DNA of 42,512 nt. It comes from an uncultured Candidatus Pelagibacter sp. GTDB taxonomy: Bacteria > Pseudomonadota > Alphaproteobacteria > Pelagibacterales > Pelagibacteraceae. The notes below the pieces were generated by a model, which saw nothing but the letters and a program-made list of their open reading frames with translations, was not told the origin of the DNA and did not search any database. Shown piece after piece: positions 18,642-26,895 of the stretch. The DNA lies in contig CALSWN010000042.1 of NCBI GenBank assembly GCA_943841085.1, positions 1 to 42,512 on the forward strand. Direction: 5' to 3'. Positions within the stretch are counted from its first letter, which is position 1, and every line of letters starts with the position of its first letter. Made by a program: the position numbers and the translations under genes.

Positions 18642-19476
18642 AAAAAAAGTTAAAAAAAAAATAAAAAAAGTTACCTCAAAAATAGTAAAAAAAACAAAGA
18701 CTGAGGTAATCAAAAAAAAATCTGTTAAAGCTAAATCAAAATTAATTAAAGCAACTTTAAATAAATCTAAAAAGAATACAAAAACTTCTGCAAAAAAAGC
18801 TATTCCAGAAAAAATAGAAACAAAAAATAACAATTTAAGAATTTCAAAAAATAATGAACTAAAGCCTGAAATTAAAAAAGTTAAAAAACAAGAAACGGAA
18901 AAAAAAGAATATAAAGTTAAAGACTATGTTGTTTACCCTAAGCATGGTGTCGGCCAAATAACTGAATTCAAAAAAATAAATATTGGAGGAATTGATGTTG
19001 AGGCTTATGTTCTAAAATTTGAAAAAGATAAAGCCAATGGAATGGTTCCGGTTAATAAACAATCTCATCTTAGACCACTAGCAACAATTAATCAGGTAAA
19101 TAAATGTATTTCTATTTTAAAAAGTAAACCAAAAATTAAAAGATCAATGTGGAGTAGAAGAGCGCAGGAATATGAGGCTAAAATTTCTTCAGGTAAAATT
19201 TATGAACTGGCTGAAGTTGTGCGTGACTTAAATAAGGGTGATGATTTAATGGTGGATCAATCTTATAGTGAAAGACAACTTTTTGAAAAAGCCTATGAGA
19301 GAATTTTGTCGGAATTTCAAATAATAATGGGTTTGTCATTAGAAGATACACAAAAAAAATTGGACAAAGCTTTAAAACGTAATCAAGAAAACCAAGAGAA
19401 AAATATTCCTAAACCTACTAAGCAATCAAATTTACAAACTTTAGAATCTGATCAAATTTCTGAGTCAAAAGATTAG
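18598..19476 (+). CDS. carD: CarD-family RNA-polymerase-binding regulator with about 100-aa Lys-rich N-terminal extension
   Basis: CarD domain begins [27 protein letters not shown]; preceded by a Lys-rich tail. Track start is 18586; MKK at 18598 is an alternative. No in-frame ATG lies between the N-terminus and the domain. Confidence 0.85.
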   Translation: MKKINTKNILTKIFKKKVKKKIKKVTSKIVKKTKTEVIKKKSVKAKSKLIKATLNKSKKNTKTSAKKAIPEKIETKNNNLRISKNNELKPEIKKVKKQETEKKEYKVKDYVVYPKHGVGQITEFKKINIGGIDVEAYVLKFEKDKANGMVPVNKQSHLRPLATINQVNKCISILKSKPKIKRSMWSRRAQEYEAKISSGKIYELAEVVRDLNKGDDLMVDQSYSERQLFEKAYERILSEFQIIMGLSLEDTQKKLDKALKRNQENQEKNIPKPTKQSNLQTLESDQISESKD

Positions 19477-19491
19477 ATAAAATTTTAGGCA

Positions 19492-19536
19492 AAAAAAAAC
19501 GCCTCTCACACGAATCGTTATGAGAAGCGTTTTTTG
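19492..19536. terminator. Bidirectional intrinsic terminator between convergent carD and the 30-aa basic protein gene
   Basis: AAAAAACGC..CTCTCA - loop - TGAGA..GCGTTTTTT; U-run on each strand. Confidence 0.8.
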
Positions 19537-19550
19537 AAAAGATTAAGAGA

Positions 19551-19643
19551 CTATCTTTTTCTTCTTCTCTTAGCTTTTTTAGCTTTTTTAGCTTTTTTCT
19601 TTGTTTTCTTTTTAGCTTTTTTAGCTTTTCTTCTTGTAGCCAT
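19551..19643 (-). CDS. 30-aa highly basic Lys/Ala/Arg-rich mini-protein, histone-H1-tail-like or ribosome-associated
   Basis: MATRRKAKKAKKKTKKKAKKAKKAKRRRKR*, read directly; strong SD AGGGAG 6 nt upstream of ATG; promoter, leader palindrome and terminator all present. Confidence 0.8.
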   Translation of the reverse strand: MATRRKAKKAKKKTKKKAKKAKKAKRRRKR

Positions 19644-19665
19644 CTTTAGCTCCCTGTTTAAGTTA

Positions 19666-19686
19666 AACGAATCAAAGTGATTCGTT
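19666..19686. promoter_or_regulatory. Perfect 9-3-9 palindrome AACGAATCA-AAG-TGATTCGTT in the 5' leader of the mini-protein gene
   Basis: Perfect inverted repeat just downstream of the predicted transcription start. Confidence 0.7.
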
Positions 19687-19695
19687 ATTAACTTA

Positions 19696-19724
19696 TTTTT
19701 ATTTTTTTATATAGGTGATGTCAA
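19696..19724 (-). promoter_or_regulatory. Sigma70-type promoter for the 30-aa basic protein
   Basis: Minus strand TTGACA (19719-19724), 17-nt spacer, TAAAAA (19696-19701). Confidence 0.6.
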
Positions 19725-19749
19725 TTCTTTAATTAATAAAAAATTTTTC

Positions 19750-19774
19750 AATAATTTTTTTTAAAAAAATTATT
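19750..19774. repeat. Perfect 12-1-12 A/T palindrome AATAATTTTTTT-T-AAAAAAATTATT
   Basis: Read directly; lies between the 3' end of the acyl-CoA ligase and the mini-protein promoter. Confidence 0.55.
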
Positions 19775-19837
19775 ATTCTTTTTTTTTATTACTTAAAAAA
19801 GTTAACGTTTATGCGATTAATAAACTGTTTTTAAAAT

Positions 19838-21547
19838 TTAAATTAAAAAAAGTTTTTCTAGTTCTAATTTATAATTTTTTATAATTTTATATCTTTTTAA
19901 TTTTAAAGTTGGTGTCATCATGCCATTTTCAATTGTGAATTGATCTTTAATAATAATAAATTTTTTTATTTTTTCTATTTTAGTTAAATTTTTATTTATT
20001 TTTTCTATTTCTTCTTGAATTGTTTTGTCTTCAATTCCTTTTATTTCTTTTTTTAAAACAATTAAGCAAATTAAAAATGGTTTGTTATCTCCATAAACTA
20101 AAGTTTGATCTATAAAATCAATTTTATTCAAATCATTTTCAATCTTAATTGGAGAAATATTCTCTCCGCCTGGTGTTATTATAATATCCTTTTTTCTATC
20201 AGTTATTTTTAAAAATTCCCCATCAAATTCACCTATGTCTCCAGTATACAACCATCCATCTTTTAAAACTTTATTTGTCTCTTCTTGATTTTTCCAGTAC
20301 CCCAACATAACATTTTCACCTTTGACTAATATTTCTCCATCATCTGCAATTTTTACTAAATTTCCTTTAAATGGAGGCCCAACTGTTTCAACTCTAATAT
20401 CCTCGATAAAATTACAGCTAACTACTGGTGATGTTTCTGTTAACCCATATCCCTGAAGTGTTGGTAATCCTATAGCATTTAAAAATAAACCTACTTCTTT
20501 GTCTAAAGCACCTCCTCCTGAAACGAATGCTTTCAAAGATCCTCCAAATTGATGTTTAATTTTTTTTCTTACTATTTTTTCACATATAAAATCAATGAAA
20601 TTTTCAAAAAATGTAAGGTTATCTTTTTTAAGTTTTTTTTTTCCCAAATTAATAGTTTGTTGTAATAGTATTTTTTTTAATCCTCTAGCCTTACCAAAAG
20701 TAGTATTAATTTTTTGATACAAATTTTGATAAAATCTTGGAACAGCTGTCATAATTTCAGGAGAACAATCATTCATGTTTTTTATAAGCTTATCTATGCT
20801 TTCAGCATAATAAACTCTTGCTGCTACTATAATTTGAACAAATTGAACTGTATGCTCATATGAATGAGATAGTGGGAGCCATGTTAAAAATTTTGGTCTA
20901 TCTGAAATAAATGATGATAATAAATATTGAGCCCCCTCACAATTATTGAGTATTCCTCCATGACTTAACATTACACCTTTTGGGTTTCCTTGGGTGCCAG
21001 AGGTATAAATAATACAAGCAATATCTTTTCTTTGAATTTTTAGATTAATAAATTTTTTTTTATCATAATGATTTTTTTGAAAAACTTTTTTAATATCTAA
21101 AATTATCTCGTTTTGATGTTCTTTTTCATAGTCGAAAATTATAATTTTTTTAATAAACTCTTTTTTAGGAATAATATTTTTTAATTTGTTGTATTGAGTC
21201 TTATTTGAAACAATAACTACAGTTGGTGTACAATCATCAATTATATATTCATAATCTCTTTCTAAATATGTGGTGTAAGCTGGAACAGTTACACCCTCCG
21301 AAAGCATAATGGAAAGATCTGATATCATCCACTCAGGCCTATTTTCAGATACCAATAAACATCTTTCACCCTTTTTTATATATTGTGATATTTCTTCTGA
21401 TAATTTAATTATATTTGAATAAACATCTTCCCATGTATATTTCTTTTGAAATTCTTTTAAAGATTGTAGAAAAATATCTTCTTTATTTTGTTTTTCATAT
21501 TGTTCATGAAACAATTCTAATAAATTATTAATTTTATTTACTTGCAT
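19838..21547 (-). CDS. Long-chain acyl-CoA synthetase (AMP-binding)
   Basis: CIIYTSGTQGNPKGVMLSHGG, GYGLTETSPVVSCN, GWLYTGDIGEFDGEFLKITDRKKDII. Start placed at MQVNKINN; the track's upstream MRVRFSLRPPN extension reads into tRNA-Leu. Confidence 0.9.
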   Translation of the reverse strand: MQVNKINNLLELFHEQYEKQNKEDIFLQSLKEFQKKYTWEDVYSNIIKLSEEISQYIKKGERCLLVSENRPEWMISDLSIMLSEGVTVPAYTTYLERDYEYIIDDCTPTVVIVSNKTQYNKLKNIIPKKEFIKKIIIFDYEKEHQNEIILDIKKVFQKNHYDKKKFINLKIQRKDIACIIYTSGTQGNPKGVMLSHGGILNNCEGAQYLLSSFISDRPKFLTWLPLSHSYEHTVQFVQIIVAARVYYAESIDKLIKNMNDCSPEIMTAVPRFYQNLYQKINTTFGKARGLKKILLQQTINLGKKKLKKDNLTFFENFIDFICEKIVRKKIKHQFGGSLKAFVSGGGALDKEVGLFLNAIGLPTLQGYGLTETSPVVSCNFIEDIRVETVGPPFKGNLVKIADDGEILVKGENVMLGYWKNQEETNKVLKDGWLYTGDIGEFDGEFLKITDRKKDIIITPGGENISPIKIENDLNKIDFIDQTLVYGDNKPFLICLIVLKKEIKGIEDKTIQEEIEKINKNLTKIEKIKKFIIIKDQFTIENGMMTPTLKLKRYKIIKNYKLELEKLFLI

Positions 21548-21553
21548 AATATT

Positions 21554-21638
21554 TGGTGGGCGAAGAGAGAATCGAACTCTCACTTCTTGCGAAACACGAT
21601 TTTGAGTCGTGCGCGTCTACCAGTTCCGCCACTCGCCC
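21554..21638 (-). tRNA. tRNA-Leu (anticodon CAA)
   Basis: Minus strand GGGCGAGTGGCGGAACTGGTAGACGCGCACGACTCAAAATCGTG...GAGAGTTCGATTCTCTCTTCGCCCACCA; class II tRNA with variable arm. Confidence 0.95.
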
Positions 21639-21705
21639 TGATTTCTCCTTATTATAAATATAAAATTAAATAGTATAAGAACTTAATTTATATTAAAACC
21701 AAAAA

Positions 21706-22302
21706 ATGATTATAAAATTATATCAAAAATGTCTAAAACTTGCCGCTCACAAGAGTTCAAAAATTTTTTTGGCAATAGTCTCTTTTATAGAAAGTTCTTT
21801 TTTTCCAATACCACCTGATGTCATGATTGTGCCAATGGTAATTGCAAAAAGAAATGATTTTATAAAAATTTTCTTAATCGCAACACTATTTTCTGTATTT
21901 GGTGGTATACTCGGTTACTTCATAGGTTCTTCATTCTTAGAAATTTCAATGAATGTTTTAAAATTCTATGACTATGAAGATAAGGTTTTAGTTTTAAAAA
22001 ATCAGCTTATAAGTAATACAGGTGTTTATATTTGGATTGTAACCCTATTTCTTGCTGGTTTTACGCCCTTACCTTTTAAGGTTTTTACTATAACCAGTGG
22101 CATGATTGGTTTTAACTTATTTACGTTTGTAGTGATTTGTTTAATTTCAAGAGGCTTAAGATTTTTTATTGTATCCTATTTATCTTTTAAATTTGGACAT
22201 ACTTTTAATAGATTTATGAAAACTGAAGCTGGCAAGTGGTTTACAATTTTAGGTTTTTTAATAGTAGCTATTTTGGCTGTGATATATTTTATTATCAAAT
22301 AA
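21706..22302 (+). CDS. DedA/YqaA-type VTT-domain membrane protein
   Basis: FIESSFFPIPPDVMIVPMV, GGILGYFIGSSF, LAGFTPLPFKVFTITSG. Confidence 0.85.
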   Translation: MIIKLYQKCLKLAAHKSSKIFLAIVSFIESSFFPIPPDVMIVPMVIAKRNDFIKIFLIATLFSVFGGILGYFIGSSFLEISMNVLKFYDYEDKVLVLKNQLISNTGVYIWIVTLFLAGFTPLPFKVFTITSGMIGFNLFTFVVICLISRGLRFFIVSYLSFKFGHTFNRFMKTEAGKWFTILGFLIVAILAVIYFIIK

Positions 22303-22303
22303 T

Positions 22304-22789
22304 ATGTACAAAATTAAAAATAAAATTTCACTGTATTTGATATTAATATTTAGTGTTTTTGCAATTATTTCTGCTTACTTCATTCAATATGTACTTGGCC
22401 ACAAGCCTTGCAATTTATGCCTTATTGAAAGAATACCATTCGTAATATCAATTATAATTATTTCGTTATTCTTATTTTATAAAAAATATGAAAAAAATTT
22501 ATTGATCTCACTTAGTATAATTTTTTTTGTATTGTCATTAATTTCAATCTATCACTTCGGAATCGAGCAAGGATTTATAAAAGAATCTTTAGTTTGTGAA
22601 TTGGATGTAAATATAGAAAATTTATCTAAAGAAAACGTCTTAAATCAACTAAATAAGATGCCAATAAGTTGTAAAGATGTTACTTTTAAAATTGTAGGAT
22701 TATCCCTTGCGACTATAAATATTTTTACTTCATTAATATTGAGCCTTATAACTTTAAAATTATTTTTAAATTATGAAAAAAACAAATAA
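22304..22789 (+). CDS. dsbB: Disulfide bond formation protein B
   Basis: YVLGHKPCNLCLIERIPF CxxC motif, second Cys pair, 4 TM. Confidence 0.85.
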   Translation: MYKIKNKISLYLILIFSVFAIISAYFIQYVLGHKPCNLCLIERIPFVISIIIISLFLFYKKYEKNLLISLSIIFFVLSLISIYHFGIEQGFIKESLVCELDVNIENLSKENVLNQLNKMPISCKDVTFKIVGLSLATINIFTSLILSLITLKLFLNYEKNK

Positions 22790-23306
22790 AAATTTATTAG
22801 AAGAGTTTATAAGAGTAGATCACGCTGGAGAGAGAGGAGCGATTAAAATTTATGAAGGACAATTGTTGGCACTTAATACATTTATCAAAGACAGTAAATT
22901 AAAAAAGAAAATAGAGGAAATGAAAATTCATGAAAAAGAACATTGTGATTACTTTGAAAATGAGATTAAAAAAAGAAACATTACACCTACAAAATTTTTG
23001 CCTTTATGGGACTTGCTTGGTGTAAGTTTGGGTTTTGGGTCCACAATTTTAGGTAAAAAAGCTGCTATGCTTTGTACAGCTTCTGTTGAAGAAGTTATAG
23101 ATGAGCACTATGCGAATCAAATTAAATGTCTTGGATCTGATGAAAAAAAATTAAAAGATAAAATCATAAAATTTAGAGAAGATGAATTACATCACAAGGA
23201 TATTGCTTATGAAGAGGGTGCTACCAAAAAAGGGTTATATTCTGTATTAGATAAAATTATTAAAACTGGATCAAAAATCGCAATTAACATATCTGAAAAA
23301 ATTTAG
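22773..23306 (+). CDS. coq7: COQ7-type demethoxyubiquinone hydroxylase
   Basis: RVDHAGERGAIKIYEGQL, HEKEHCDYF, EEVIDEHYANQI, EDELHHKDIA diiron motifs. Confidence 0.92.
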   Translation: MKKTNKNLLEEFIRVDHAGERGAIKIYEGQLLALNTFIKDSKLKKKIEEMKIHEKEHCDYFENEIKKRNITPTKFLPLWDLLGVSLGFGSTILGKKAAMLCTASVEEVIDEHYANQIKCLGSDEKKLKDKIIKFREDELHHKDIAYEEGATKKGLYSVLDKIIKTGSKIAINISEKI

Positions 23307-23307
23307 T

Positions 23308-23880
23308 TTAAGTTTCTAACTCAACGTCCCAATACAGATAATCCATCCAACTCTTATGAAGAAAATTTGGAGGAAAATTTTTACCATTCTTATGTAAATC
23401 TTCAGTTGATGGTTGAAAAGGTTCTTGAGTAAGTGCCATACCTGAGTATTTTAAAAGTCTTCCTCCCTTTTTAACGTTACAGGCTGAGCAGGCAGTTACT
23501 ACATTATCCCAGTTTGTTTGACCTCCTTTAGATCTAGGCAATAGATGATCAAAGGTTAACTCATCTCCACTTCCACAATATTGACAAGAAAACTTATCTC
23601 TTAAAAAAACATTAAATCTTGTAAAACTTGGATTTGATTGAGGTTTAATAAAACTTTTTAATGCTATTACGCTGGGCAACTTCATATTAAAAGATGGACT
23701 TCTAATTATTCTATCATAATTACTCACAATGCTTACTCTGTCCAAAAAAACTGATTTTATTGAATCTTGCCAGCTCCATAAAGACAAAGGGTAGTAACTT
23801 AAAGGTCTATAATCAGCATTTAAAACTAACGCTGGACACTTTTCCAATGATAAATTTTGATCAGCAAAGTTCATATCCAA
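23308..23880 (-). CDS. HNH endonuclease
   Basis: FSCQYCGSGDELTFDHLLPRSKGGQTNWDNVVTACSACNVKKG. Confidence 0.9.
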   Translation of the reverse strand: MDMNFADQNLSLEKCPALVLNADYRPLSYYPLSLWSWQDSIKSVFLDRVSIVSNYDRIIRSPSFNMKLPSVIALKSFIKPQSNPSFTRFNVFLRDKFSCQYCGSGDELTFDHLLPRSKGGQTNWDNVVTACSACNVKKGGRLLKYSGMALTQEPFQPSTEDLHKNGKNFPPNFLHKSWMDYLYWDVELET

Positions 23881-23941
23881 AATCTTAACTGAAAAGAATT
23901 ATTTTAGCAATATGTAGAAAGTGTATTTTTATTAAATAATT

Positions 23942-24598
23942 TTAAACTTTTAAATTATCTTTTATATAATTTAATGCATAACTTGAGGCCTCAACAGGTA
24001 TATGATGCGAGCAATCTTTTATCATTTTTGTTTCAACTTCAACATTATTTCTCATCAAAAAATCTTTTGCTTCTAATAAAAAAGTTGGTGAAACAACTTC
24101 ATCTGAATCACCATGAATTAAAAGCATTTTTGTTGATGAAGTTTTTTTCTTAACGAGATCTTCTTGATTAATTATTTTACCTGAAAAACCAACTATACAA
24201 CAAAAATTTTCATTATTAATTAATCCTAGATTTATAGAAATCATACAACCTTGACTAAATCCTGATAAGCATATTTGAGAATTTTTTAAATCATATTGAT
24301 TCTTTACTTCATCAATAAATTCTCTAAGTTTTATTTCTGCTTTTTTTGATTCTTCTAAAATATATTGTGGATCATCTTTTGTTAAATCAAACCACTGAAA
24401 TCCTGAAGGATTAATTGAACACTTTTCATGTCCGTCTGGACATAAAAAAATAGTATTGGGTAAAAATCTTTTCCAAGCTAACGTTAGCATGCTTATATCT
24501 CTTCCATCACCACCATATCCATGAAGTAAAATCACTGCATTTTTAATAGGAATACCACTTTCTGGTTTAACAATTGTTGTTGTTAGGCAAAATGTCAT
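23942..24598 (-). CDS. Alpha/beta hydrolase, carboxylesterase/phospholipase family
   Basis: AVILLHGYGGDGRDI, CLSGFSQGCMISI, HGDSDEVV. Confidence 0.87.
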   Translation of the reverse strand: MTFCLTTTIVKPESGIPIKNAVILLHGYGGDGRDISMLTLAWKRFLPNTIFLCPDGHEKCSINPSGFQWFDLTKDDPQYILEESKKAEIKLREFIDEVKNQYDLKNSQICLSGFSQGCMISINLGLINNENFCCIVGFSGKIINQEDLVKKKTSSTKMLLIHGDSDEVVSPTFLLEAKDFLMRNNVEVETKMIKDCSHHIPVEASSYALNYIKDNLKV

Positions 24599-24647
24599 AG
24601 ACAGTTTTTTATGTTTTATATTAAGAAAAAAACTTTACAATATAATT

Positions 24648-24851
24648 ATGTTTTCTGGAACATTAGTTAAAATAATTAGTATTGTTTTATTGATAGTAGT
24701 AGCAGTTGTGCTGATACTTGGTATTGGTACTTTATTCAAAGGTGGAAAAACAAGTAAAAAATACTCAAATAAATTAATGCAGTTAAGAGTGCTTTTACAA
24801 TTTATAGCAATAGTATTCTTGGTATCTTTTGCTTATTTTTTTAAAGATTAA
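24648..24851 (+). CDS. HIG1-domain twin-transmembrane protein
   Basis: 67 aa, two TM helices with KYSNKLMQLRVLLQFIAI between/into the second helix. Confidence 0.78.
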   Translation: MFSGTLVKIISIVLLIVVAVVLILGIGTLFKGGKTSKKYSNKLMQLRVLLQFIAIVFLVSFAYFFKD

Positions 24852-25363
24852 TTAAAATTTTTTAGCCAGTTAATAAATTCTTCATCATTAAAATCAATTG
24901 ATCCTATAATCCTGGCAAATTCTTTTCCCTCTTTATTAAAAATTATAGATGTTGGAACTCCTCTTAAGCTAAATTTTTTAGCCAACATAACTGTAGGATC
25001 AAAATAAATATTTAAATTTTTAATATTTAATTCTTTAAAGAAAGCTTCTGATTTTAATATATTTTCCTGGCCTATATTTATTGGAAGTACTATTAAATTA
25101 TTAAGTTTTTCGTTAGATTGTAAATTATCTAATGATGGCATTTCTTCTCTACAAGGAGCACACCAGGTTGCCCAAAAATTTAAAACTATTAATTTTCCCT
25201 TATAATTAGATAAATTCATGTTTTTTTGATTTTTATCTTTAAAAATTACCTCTTCATAAGCTATGGGTTTTTTTATCAAAACTAAATTTTTTATGTTTGG
25301 TTTATCTAAAGCATAACCAAGATTGGCTGTTATTAGATAAATAAATATTATTAATAATTTCAT
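24848..25363 (-). CDS. TlpA-like thiol-disulfide oxidoreductase
   Basis: VLNFWATWCAPCREEMPSLDNLQ; RGVPTSIIFNKEG; signal peptide. Confidence 0.9.
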   Translation of the reverse strand: MKLLIIFIYLITANLGYALDKPNIKNLVLIKKPIAYEEVIFKDKNQKNMNLSNYKGKLIVLNFWATWCAPCREEMPSLDNLQSNEKLNNLIVLPINIGQENILKSEAFFKELNIKNLNIYFDPTVMLAKKFSLRGVPTSIIFNKEGKEFARIIGSIDFNDEEFINWLKNFN

Positions 25364-25387
25364 ACTAAATATGTATAATTAACTACC

Positions 25388-26782
25388 ATGGTAAAAAATA
25401 AAAACAATACAGCAATATGGTCCTCTAGAATAAACCAAGATGTCTCCAAATTATTTCTAAAAGTTGGTAATTCTATAAATGTTGATAAAAAACTTTTCAA
25501 AGAAGATATTTTAGGATCAATTGTGCATACTGAAATGCTATTTAGACAAAAAATTATTTCTTTTAAAATTAAGAATAAAATAATTTTTGGTTTAAATAAA
25601 ATTGAAAAAGAAATTTTAAAAGATAAATTTGAATATAAAAGTAAATTTGAGGATATTCACATGAATATTGAAAAAAGATTATTTCAAATTATAGGAGAAG
25701 AAGCAGGATATATTCATACTGCTAGATCTAGAAATGATCAGGTAATTACAGATTTTAAAATGTGGACTACAAAAGCAACTGAAAAAATTTGTAAAAATTT
25801 GGACAATATAATTAAAACTATCCTTAAAATTTCAGAAAAAAATATTGAAACTATAATGCCAGGTTTCACTCATTTAAAAAATGCTCAAGCTGTATCATTT
25901 GCACATTATACGATGGCTTATGTAGAAATGTTTAATAGAGATAAAAAAAGGTTTACTTACAATCTAGAAAATTTATCTGAATGTCCTCTTGGTGTTGCTG
26001 CTCTAACTGGCACTTCATTTAATATTGATAGAAACTTTACGTCAAAAAAACTTGGATTTAAAAGACCAACAAATAATTCAATAGATACTGTTGCAGATAG
26101 AGACTTTGTTTTGGATTTTTTATATAGTGTATCAGTTTGTTCCATGCACATTTCAAGGATAGCCGAAGAATTGATCATTTGGAATTCTGACGGTTTTAAT
26201 TTAATTAATCTTTCAGACAAGGTTGTAACTGGATCTTCAATAATGCCTCAGAAAAAGAATCCTGATTTATTAGAATACTTGAGAGGGAAAACAGGGTCAA
26301 CCTATGGAAATTTATTTTCTATGCTAACAATATTAAAAGGGCTTCCCATATCTTATTTTAAAGATCTTCAAGATGATAAGGAGTTACTATTTAAATCTGA
26401 TAAAATTCTTAATGACTGTATATCAATCCTAAACGAAGTTCTTAAAAATCTAAAACCTAATAAACAACAAATGATAAATCTTGCAAGTATTGGTTATACT
26501 ACTGCTACTGATTTAGCTGATTATCTTGTAAAAAATCATTCTATGCCTTTTAGAAAAGCATATCAAACTACTGCATCAATTGTTAATTTTGCAGAAAGAA
26601 AAAATAAAAAATTAAGTGAACTGAATATTGAAGAAATAAAAAAAATTGAACCTAAACTTACAATTGAAATATTAAAGATATTTAATGTAAAAAACTCTGT
26701 AAACTCAAAAAAATCATATGGTGGAACATCTTTTGATAATATTAAAAAAATGATAATGAAATATAAAAAAATGATAAAATGA
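25388..26782 (+). CDS. argH: Argininosuccinate lyase
   Basis: HTARSRNDQVITDFKMW, GSSIMPQKKNPDLLEYLRGKTG. Confidence 0.95.
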   Translation: MVKNKNNTAIWSSRINQDVSKLFLKVGNSINVDKKLFKEDILGSIVHTEMLFRQKIISFKIKNKIIFGLNKIEKEILKDKFEYKSKFEDIHMNIEKRLFQIIGEEAGYIHTARSRNDQVITDFKMWTTKATEKICKNLDNIIKTILKISEKNIETIMPGFTHLKNAQAVSFAHYTMAYVEMFNRDKKRFTYNLENLSECPLGVAALTGTSFNIDRNFTSKKLGFKRPTNNSIDTVADRDFVLDFLYSVSVCSMHISRIAEELIIWNSDGFNLINLSDKVVTGSSIMPQKKNPDLLEYLRGKTGSTYGNLFSMLTILKGLPISYFKDLQDDKELLFKSDKILNDCISILNEVLKNLKPNKQQMINLASIGYTTATDLADYLVKNHSMPFRKAYQTTASIVNFAERKNKKLSELNIEEIKKIEPKLTIEILKIFNVKNSVNSKKSYGGTSFDNIKKMIMKYKKMIK

Positions 26783-26895
26783 TAAAAAGAATAATTATAA
26801 TTTCAATATTTTGTACTTTGCTTTTTTCTTGCGGAAAAAAAGGTGATCCTGAATACAAGGGAAGTAAAAATAATACTTTTATACTAAAAGTTTAA
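26779..26895 (+). CDS. lptM: Small LptM/YifL-like lipoprotein, 38 aa
   Basis: MIKRIIIISIFCTLLFSCGKKGDPEYKGSKNNTFILKV; lipobox LFSC, CGKKGDP motif, ATGA overlap with argH and TAATG overlap with lysA. Not in the ORF track. Confidence 0.8.
   Translation: MIKRIIIISIFCTLLFSCGKKGDPEYKGSKNNTFILKV

Noticed and set aside
18519-18833. Phe/Ile-rich minus-strand ORF of 104 aa
   Set aside because: Antisense of fdxA and the Lys-rich CarD tail; poly-A codons read as Phe. No independent coding evidence.
19551-19650. Periodic TTAGCTTTTT repeats as a DNA tandem repeat or CRISPR-like array
   Set aside because: The periodicity is explained by KAKKAKK codon repeats (AAAGCTAAA) of the 30-aa ORF; no spacers.
21548-21583. 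N-terminal extension MRVRFSLRPPNI of the acyl-CoA ligase ORF in the track
   Set aside because: It reads through the 3' end of tRNA-Leu (FSLRPPN is a common antisense/tRNA read-through artefact). The real start is most likely MQVNKINN at 21547.
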